64,000 nucleotides of DNA, from assembly GCA_029204225.1 (NCBI GenBank), contig CM055095.1, positions 48,062,510 to 48,126,509 of the forward strand, read 5' to 3'. Source of the DNA: Diphasiastrum complanatum. Taxonomy: Eukaryota > Streptophyta > Lycopodiopsida > Lycopodiales > Lycopodiaceae. The notes under the pieces are model-generated. The model was not told the DNA's origin, made no database searches, and was given only the letters and a program-made list of their open reading frames with translations. Below are positions 57,241 to 64,000 of the stretch, one piece after another; within the stretch, counting starts at the first letter, position 1, and each line of letters opens with the position of its first letter. The position numbers were made by a program, and so were the translations under genes.

Positions 57241-57600
57241 ACGAATTGATCTTGTTCGCGTCGCTTCGTGTTTCGCCTCGCTTCGCTTCGCGATCACTTG
57301 GCCATAAGGGTAAATCAATTACAGATCTCATCTAAGTTTTGTTTCGTTTTGTTTCGTTTTGTCTTGTTTCGTCTCGTCTCGTCTCGTCTTGTTGCAGAGC
57401 CTGATTGATCTTGTCGTGAACTCTTTCGCTTCGTTTCGTTTCGTGTCGTTTCGCGATCTCTTTGCTTCTAACATGAATCAATGTTAGAGCTCATTTAAGT
57501 TTTGTTTCGCTTCGCTTCATTTCAGTTTCTTCCAGATTTCGTTTCGTTTCGTTTCGTTGTATTATAGAGCCTGATTGATCCAACTCGAACAGAAATAATT
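57241..57600. repeat. TTCGT/TTCGC pentanucleotide satellite with ~163-bp higher order
   Basis: Runs of TTCGT, TTCGC and TTTTG-TTTCG occur at about 57257..57290, 57338..57392, 57425..57455 and 57505..57555. Longer modules repeat too: CATCTAAGTTTTGTTTCG (57328) against CATTTAAGTTTTGTTTCG (57490), and AGAGCCTGATTGATC twice (57397 and 57566). This gives a period near 163-169 bp. Confidence 0.85.
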
Positions 57601-59287
57601 CGAGTGTCATGAAAAGTTTCGCGAATCGTTCGTGATTTTTTTTATCAGTTTGTCACCAGAGTTTTGGCTAGAATTTGCATTTTTTGAGTGCATCATTTTC
57701 CGAATCAGCATGGCCAAGGAGATCAAAGTATTTGCCTCCTAGGTAGAGATATCTACCCTAATTGACACCTATCAGGCCATTGACGAGTACCCTCCACGAC
57801 ACTCATCAACACCACCTGTAGAGCCCACAGAGCCAGAATGCTCTGGGCATACACCAAGTTAGGGTTGCCCAAGTAGTCTAGCCCATCTTCTGTGAAGATC
57901 TATGCTCGTTGAAGTTCACCCTTAAAAATTTTCCAACTTGTCGGGGAAAATCATGCCCAGAGCTCCTAGCATGGCCCATCATCCATGGATCAACTACAAG
58001 GCAATGGCAAATCCATCAACATGCTTTGAATTTTCTTTTATGTTATAATAACGAAGTTGAGATAAAATGGTGATTCTATCTCAAGAGCATGACTTCATGC
58101 GAAAGATTCTATGTTAGAGAGGCTAGCCATCCATAGTCACTAGGGAAGTCACCCTTTAGATAAGATGGAGTCTGTGCAAAGAATGGGCCCAAAAACTTTG
58201 GACGATCTGGTCCATACAAGTAATCTGAATCCTTCTTACATCAATCCAAAGCACCCATTGCACATTTAGTATAAAATATTTTTGGATCTAAGGTAAGGCG
58301 AGAAAACTAATTACCTAACAAAAAAGGATCAAGCATGATGCAGTGCTAAACCTCAAATAGAATAGAACAATGCTGCTTATCAAACTCAATTAAAAATTTA
58401 AAACTACATAGTAGTAAATGAAAGATTTGAAAAGACAGATAAATGAGCTTATTATCACCATGGTGATCCTAGCCTAGCATGCAGGCAACTTTTGACGCAA
58501 TAAATTGCCTAACATGGAATCCACGAAATTGAGGTCCCAAAAGAAGACCGGTTGATGCTACCTATGGTGGAAGCTGTCACAATCACGGATGATGATGCCA
58601 TAAGCACCTCTAATTTGTGCTCAATCCCAAGTATGCCACAATGGCATTTCGATTTGTCTGATGCCATGTTGCGCGAAATGAACACAAGAACCTAGATCAC
58701 CAATAATGGATTGTGCCAACACTCTTGATGCTACTGCCATGGATGCTGATGATCGACAAGCTCATCATGATCTATGCATCAAGCACAAGGCATGTGGTTG
58801 AGGGTCGAGGGTCAAGAGCTGGGAATAGTAGGAAGAAGAGAAGAGGAAAAAATAGAAGTCTGGCAAAAGAGAAGAAAAAAGTTAAATAGGATAATATCTC
58901 ATAAAGAGTAGAGGAGAAAAAGGGCCGAGACGTTCGTTTGTCCACCTTCTGGCATCATCTAAAACAACAATATCACAAGATTTGCTACATCATAGTTGCC
59001 ACCTACCATGTTGCCATGTGGCAATAGTTGTTGTTACAGCTACATGTTGTAGCAAGGTGCGAAGAGGAGATAGATGTTGCATGAACACTTACATGTGGTA
59101 AGTTTCAACCTTAACCGAGGTCCCACAAGCCTAAAAAGTTAAGGCCACCACCATGTTTATCCTAACCCCATTGACCAATCTCAACATATAGTATTGCCTT
59201 TGCAAGGCAAGACCAAGACAAAAATAAATAAGCTCATCTTAATTTGGATAATTCTACACTCTTCCCTAGGCCCTATAGTTTTCACAA

Positions 59288-59325
<38 letters not shown>

Positions 59326-61199
59326 ATTAAAATGAAAAAAACATCAAGTGAACCACTCTTTCAATAACAAATTAGAAAAAGAAGACATGGGATTAATATT
59401 GACGTTTACTTATAAATTGTAGCATTCAAAAAATAGCTTTGTATTATAAAATTTGAACCATGCACGATTGAAGAAATCCTTGTGCTGTATAGATTGCAAA
59501 TATCGAAAGAAAAATAGTAACAATATGACAAATCTAGTCCATGAAAGATGAAAAACTTGAATCCAAAAAGGACCTGAATTAGCAATAATGTTTACCTGAA
59601 GCAGTGGTCAAGACAATGCATGAACTTTAGCAGGGAAAAACTTTGGGAGGAAGAGAATTAGCTAGCTTGTCTCTTAATGATTTCAGACTCATCTAATTTA
59701 ATAAGAACTATCAACTTGTTATTCACATTCTCATTTGTAATATCCTAAAATTCTATTATAAATGTTAGCAACTAACTAATGTCAATAAATTGTCATAAGA
59801 TAGAGATTCTCCTATCAAGCAATATACTTCATTGATATGGAATAAAATACCCACTATTTTTTGCATGCCTTGGTCCAACATGTCTCTTTTTCTTTTAAGA
59901 TGAAATGATTGTGGAATTGGAAACTTTTTTATACCTACCTGTGCAAATGCTTCCTTTATCATCTTAAACATTGTGGCATATGCTTCTCCATTGATGCTAG
60001 ATAAATCACGTGCCCCCTAAACTAATGTAATGCCCAATATTTTTCCAGCTTCATTCAAAATGCTATAAATATTTGAAGCCTTAATTTTTTTTTTTTCATT
60101 CTGTTATTATTTAACATTGATTTCATAGACTTAGAAATTATATATTAGACCATAATATGAGAGGTCATACTTTACCATGACATTGTCACTTTTGTTGGAT
60201 ATGCTTGCAGCTTCCACTTTCTTCAATGTCGTTCAACATTAAGGTGGCTTTTACACTTCATGCATGCATATGTTCTCTAAAAAATTCGAACAAATTTTAA
60301 AAATTTTAAATAATTCCTTTGATTTTGAGTTTTTGAAAAATCCCCTTCATCAACCTACATACATGGTACTGCAAGGCAAGGCCAAAAATTCTAAGAAAAG
60401 CTTGAGTGTCAAGATTTATACTTTTTGTGGATGTGCTCTCAAGTGGTAAGCTCTCCCCACAAGCCTAAATTACACCCCTCAAGGAAGTTCAAACTTCCAA
60501 GAAATGGACGTAGTTTGAATCGTTATTGAGGAGGCCTTCCAAACTTCTAGTGCTGAAGGCTGATCATCCCCATTTGTCCTTTATTGGAGGAGAGTTGTCG
60601 GTCATCTAGGATTCAAAATGTGAGCCCGACGGCCCCTCATGCCATGTCCGGATTGATCCCTCGGCTAGGTTCCGAGCACTTGCATCCAAACCCCTCTCTC
60701 TTCGCTTCTCTCTAGGCACATCGTGACGTGACGAGGGCGATAGCAAATGGTCACACTAAAGCATTGCACTCAGTAGGGGGAACTCAATTCAGAGGGCACG
60801 AGGCACTCAATTCACGAGGCCTGGTATATGTAACCTTTGTCTTGAGGTAGTGGTTAGAAGACATGGTAATCATGATTTTTATGAAGGTGCCTAGTTAACC
60901 AAGATATTAGTGAGTAGTGAGTTCTCTCTTTCCGTAGCAGTCGCGAGCAGCGATAATGGACATGTGGCATTGCATCATTGGTTGAGAGGAGGTTCATTAT
61001 GTTCCATAGCGCAGGCTGCAAACATATTTAGATCTTGATCGTCTATCTCTCTCCTGCTACGTTAGATATTGTTAATCTGATGGTTGGATGCTGCTTGTAG
61101 CAGCATTCGCCACTTCTGCGGCTCAACCTGCTGCTACACGGAGTAGCCCACCTCCCAATGAACGATATCTAGTCATTAGCTTTGAACATTTGGTTTGGG
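57601..61199. other. Long gene-free interval
   Basis: No exon, RNA gene or retroelement motif could be supported. It contains one (CA)n tract (59288..59322) and scattered short open frames without family features. It may be intergenic DNA upstream of the LBD gene, with old repeats beyond recognition. A GCTGCTTGTAGCAGC hairpin lies near 61090. Confidence 0.5.
59288..59322. repeat. (CA)n microsatellite
   Basis: About 17 CA units. Confidence 0.95.
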
Positions 61200-61215
61200 C
61201 CTTTCAATTGAAAGG
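61200..61215. repeat. Perfect 16-bp palindrome
   Basis: CCTTTCAATTGAAAGG, 31 bp left of the long hairpin at 61247. Confidence 0.9.
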
Positions 61216-61246
61216 TACAAACTTCAATTATGCCAGTTAGCAGGCT

Positions 61247-61350
61247 TGAGCAGACCCGCTACTTAGTAGCATGCAGCCTTCAATGCACCTCGCCGCAGGG
61301 CGGCTCGGTGCATGAAGGCTGCATGCTACAGCCAGTAGCGGGCCTGCTCA
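61247..61350. repeat. Long hairpin (~50-bp arms)
   Basis: The left arm, from TGAGCAG at 61247, pairs with the right arm ending CTGCTCA at 61350. Matching blocks are TGAGCAG(A/G)CCCGCTACT, GTAGCATGCAGCCTTCA, TGCACC and GCCGC, with small bulges and a 3-base loop. The RNA would fold into a stem of about 45 bp. The site lies about 1.2 kb upstream of the LBD start codon. Confidence 0.85.
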
Positions 61351-61498
61351 CGCCCGCTACCTCAGGGCGGCTCGGAGCATGAAGGCTGCATGCTACAGCC
61401 GGTAGCGAGCCTGCTCACGCCCGCTACCTCAGGGCAGCTCAGTGCATGAAGGCTGCATGCTACAGCTGGTAGCGGGCCTGCTCAAGCCCGCTACCTAG
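61298..61498. repeat. 67-bp tandem repeat, three units
   Basis: Units 61298..61364, 61365..61431 and 61432..61498 are exactly 67 bp each with few differences. Each unit is the right arm of the 61247 hairpin plus 17 more bases. Each holds its own 9-bp inverted repeat, GTAGCGGGC and GCCCGCTAC, degenerate in unit 2. Confidence 0.93.
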
Positions 61499-61544
61499 TC
61501 CATCACGTTTGTTTCATTGACCCTTTCAAACGTTGCACCATACA

Positions 61545-61545
<1 letters not shown>

Positions 61546-61588
<43 letters not shown>
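61546..61588. repeat. (CT)n tract, possible 5' UTR or core promoter element
   Basis: About 21 CT units between the hairpin array and the LBD gene. CT-rich tracts are common in plant 5' UTRs; placement in the LBD transcript is inference. Confidence 0.9.
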
Positions 61589-61594
<6 letters not shown>

Positions 61595-61661
61595 TCTCTC
61601 CAATAGCCCGAAGCCCGTGAACTCTCCAGATTCCGTCTCTGTGCTCTGGAAATTTCTTGCG

Positions 61662-61811
61662 ATGGCTTCGTACCTTCCAGACTCCTCCTGTCGTCTATGG
61701 CGCTACACGGATGATTATGTTGACTACGATCACCATCTGCATTCGCCTCCATTGTTTCACGTAGCTCTTACCATCACAATATTGAGCACGTGCAAGATGC
61801 ATTGCATCTAA
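61662..61811 (+). other. Short open frame upstream of LBD (uORF or 5' exon candidate)
   Basis: ATG at 61662 in a good context (GCGATGGC) opens 49 codons beginning MASYLPDSSCRLWRYTDDY. Codon composition looks more gene-like than the surrounding DNA. A possible splice donor, CACG-GTAG-like (CACGTAGC), lies near 61759. It could be an upstream ORF in the LBD leader, an exon of a longer transcript, or chance. Confidence 0.3.
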
Positions 61812-62484
61812 CCTTTCGTGTTGTCCTTTACTTACTCAGCTCCCATGTCACCTGAAATTTCCGAAGTCCTATGGCTAGTTCTCACCACCCTCCTTTTTCA
61901 AAAGAACTGTTAATTCTCTCTGTTTCCTTGACATTGGACTAATAAACATGGCATCCTACATTCGTATACTGTCAATTCCCTACTACTCAGGAGCTTGACC
62001 GGCAACACATTTGATATCATTAGGTGGGTTGAGTGATCTTTCCGAATTTGTGTGAGCACTGCCTCTTACTCTTCTTAAGGATTCAAGTTTTCATGTCCAT
62101 CTTCGACACATCATGGGATTAGATGTCGTCAAATCACTAACATTAGCGCCAGTTTGTCGCTCGGCTTAGCTTGATCGTGATTTATCCAATGCTGTTTTGA
62201 TTAGGCCAAATGTAAGCTCTCACAGTGGCACAGTTCAGATTGGGATATATCTGCAACAGCAAATTAGCCGTGAAAGCGGAGGATTAGCTGCAGAATCATT
62301 CAATCACCTACTCTCTCTATTTCGATCACGCTTTTGTATGGTTGTTGCTGCAAGTTATCTCTCAAATGAGCTGTAAAATAAGAGTTTACATGTAAGATAT
62401 TCTAACATACTCGAAGTGATCAACACCGAGAAAGGACATCATCAAGATCGTGCTGGAAATCAGGAAGCTGCCAAGTTGAGAATT

Positions 62485-63795
62485 ATGAGCTGTAATGGCT
62501 GTCGCGTCCTTCGGAAGCGTTGCAGTGACAACTGTGAACTACGCTCATGCTTGCAGTGGATAGACGGAGCTGAAGCCCAGGGTCGCGCCACAACTTTCGT
62601 TGCCAAGTTCTTCGGGCGTGCAAACCTCACGAATTTTCTCACAACTGTGGACGAAAGCCAACGAACTTGTAAGCTTTCCTTTAAACCATCACTATTATAG
62701 CCGTGGCGAAAATGTGTCAAAATAGTCGACACCATATCTATCTGTGTGGCCCTTTGCGACAAGTCTTGCTTTGTAGCGACCAGCAATCGTTCTAACTTTT
62801 GTTATTGGTTGATTTGAACTTTTAGCTGTTGTTTTTTAAGGCTTAGTTGATTTCGTTGAATCGATCTGAACAACTTTGGTTTTTGGTTCGTCTCAATCTG
62901 AGGTTGTTTTGATTGAAAACGAACCACCTTTGCTAGCTACGGTGGTGATAAATCCAGCACAAAAAAGTGGTGTCAAGCTAGAATGCTTAATCTTGATAAT
63001 CAACACTTATACTCAATTCGTCTTCCCAGCGAAATTTTGGGTTACTTTGCATTAATGTGATCTGGTTTCTATTTGTTTCCAATATTTCACGATGCACATA
63101 CTATCACTTCTAAAGTTTTATCGATTAAATGGTTGATCACAGCCCTTTTTATATCACTGCTCTACGAGGCGTGTGGAAGAGTAGTAAATCCAGTTCATGG
63201 CGCTATAGGTCTGCTTTGGTCAGGTGATTGGCAAGCATGCCAAGCGGCCGTGGAGGCAGTTTTCAAGGGTGAAATGTTGCACCCAGTTACAGCTTCACCC
63301 CCGGCAGGATCAAATGATTCATCCTTTCTTTATATCCCTCTGTTGGAGTTGAGTAAATATAAAAAAGAAGGGCTTTCTACTCCAACTTTTCAGCTGGCAT
63401 CTACAGGCACACTAGTGCATCGAACCAGAACCAAGGAAGCAAAATTTGAACGGGATCCAGTCCGACCTTCTCTGTGGTTGGGTTGCTCAGATTGTCGGAG
63501 AGAGCATTCTGAAATCGGAATGAGAACGATGAAGGAAAAGCTGGAAATACCCAAGCCCATGAACGATGATGTCTGTAATCTTCTGAAGACCACACAGTCA
63601 AAGAGGAACGGTGGGCTGCATTCTTCTAAGAAGGATTTAAAAAGGAAGCATGGCGAGACTAATCCACAGGAACATGTGATCAGACCGGTTCCTCAGAGAT
63701 CATCGGATGGGATTAAAACATTCCTTGAAGCAGTTCACGGAGGCGCGGATCCGAAAATGGAAATATTGACTGAATCTGATGTTGTTTTAGATTGA
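62485..63795 (+). CDS. LBD: LOB-domain transcription factor, class II, two exons
   Basis: Exon 1 is 62485..62668 and exon 2 is 63143..63795, with a 474-bp GTAAGC...CACAG intron (62669..63142). The spliced product is 278 residues. It begins [17 protein letters not shown], the C-X2-C-X6-C-X3-C zinc-binding LOB block, then [26 protein letters not shown]. The intron falls at the conserved site just before the [12 protein letters not shown] motif, which continues [27 protein letters not shown]. The class I leucine-zipper-like coiled coil is absent, and the sequence fits class II (Arabidopsis LBD37-42). Class II members are nuclear DNA-binding regulators linked to nitrogen and anthocyanin control in Arabidopsis. 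The C-terminal half is variable and basic. The ATG is chosen by homology; the frame is open upstream to 62416 without another ATG. Confidence 0.92.
62669..63142 (+). other. LBD intron
   Basis: The donor CTT-GTAAGC at 62669 and acceptor GATCACAG at 63142 join codon phase 1 so that the protein reads [16 protein letters not shown], matching the family length without a gap. Confidence 0.85.
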
Positions 63796-64000
63796 CTCTC
63801 AGCTTGCATTCTGTCACTACTTGTCCTCATACTTGTGACACAAAAATGCTACGAGGGTGTCGACAAGCCCCGACTGCAACTCAGTGAGCGCAAAGGGTGC
63901 TGTGACAAGCTTGGATAGCACAGGCTTGTCTGTTTCTCCGGTTGCATTGGGCGACTGAAGCACGTGGACCGGAGCTAGATGAGGCCATATACGACCCAAA
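63796..64000. other. 3' flank of LBD
   Basis: Probably the 3' UTR and downstream DNA. No clear AATAAA signal is visible before the window ends. Confidence 0.5.

Noticed and set aside
61533-61811. 92-residue frame beginning MHHTHSLSLS
   Set aside because: Its N-terminal part is a CT-tract translation. Only the downstream ATG at 61662 was kept, and that at low confidence.

Overview
The window is plant nuclear DNA that is almost entirely transposable elements, with one clear host gene at the right end: a two-exon LOB-domain (class II LBD) transcription factor at 62485..63795. Layers of Ty1/copia and Ty3/gypsy elements nested in one another, 5-bp target duplications, tRNA-iMet-type primer sites, hAT debris, long (CT)n/(AG)n tracts and low gene density fit a seed plant with a large repeat-rich genome. 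A gymnosperm is plausible, but the sequence alone cannot name the species.

Layout. 1-2.8 kb: minus-strand Copia gag/protease relic. 4.1-5.5 kb: plus-strand Copia relic with its left LTR end and primer site. 6.8-7.0 kb: compound (AT)(AG) microsatellite. 7.1-12.4 kb: Copia debris hit by a 682-bp solo LTR (7937..8618, perfect target duplication). 12.4-20.6 kb: an old Copia element (12446..20636, target duplication AAAAG) that holds a younger complete Copia-derived element (13527..19007, LTRs about 2% diverged). The younger element carries gag, protease and then a long, mostly unfamiliar reading frame where integrase and RT/RNase H should be. 20.7-21.4 kb: the gag of the element into which the old one inserted. 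22.0-23.7 kb: a diverged ~300-bp tandem array and microsatellites. 24.5-27.5 kb: scrambled gypsy and hAT pieces. 28.0-28.9 kb: a MITE-like element with eight related palindromes. 29.1-31.6 kb: (CT)n and GC-rich palindromes. 31.6-33.0 kb: minus-strand hAT relic. 33.7-36.6 kb: minus-strand gypsy gag-pol relic. 36.6-45.6 kb: C-rich leader and gag of a second gypsy element, split by a nearly intact Copia element (37988..44107, 682-bp LTRs with 11 differences). 49.1-55.6 kb: a minus-strand LARD-like element with two 404-bp LTRs and no visible gag or pol. 55.7-56.5 kb: Copia RT/RNase H relic. 57.2-57.6 kb: TTCGT-type satellite. 61.2-61.5 kb: a long hairpin whose right arm is triplicated. 62.4-63.8 kb: the LBD gene.

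How it works together. Almost every element is dead. The 37988..44107 Copia keeps all catalytic motifs and has one visible coding lesion, so it is the best candidate in this window for a recently active source; 7937..8618 is a solo LTR of the same family. The 13527..19007 element and the LARD lack usable polymerase domains yet have paired LTRs, so they were presumably mobilised in trans. Several distinct Copia LTRs share a CACACGTGTG palindrome 160-174 bp downstream of the TATA box.
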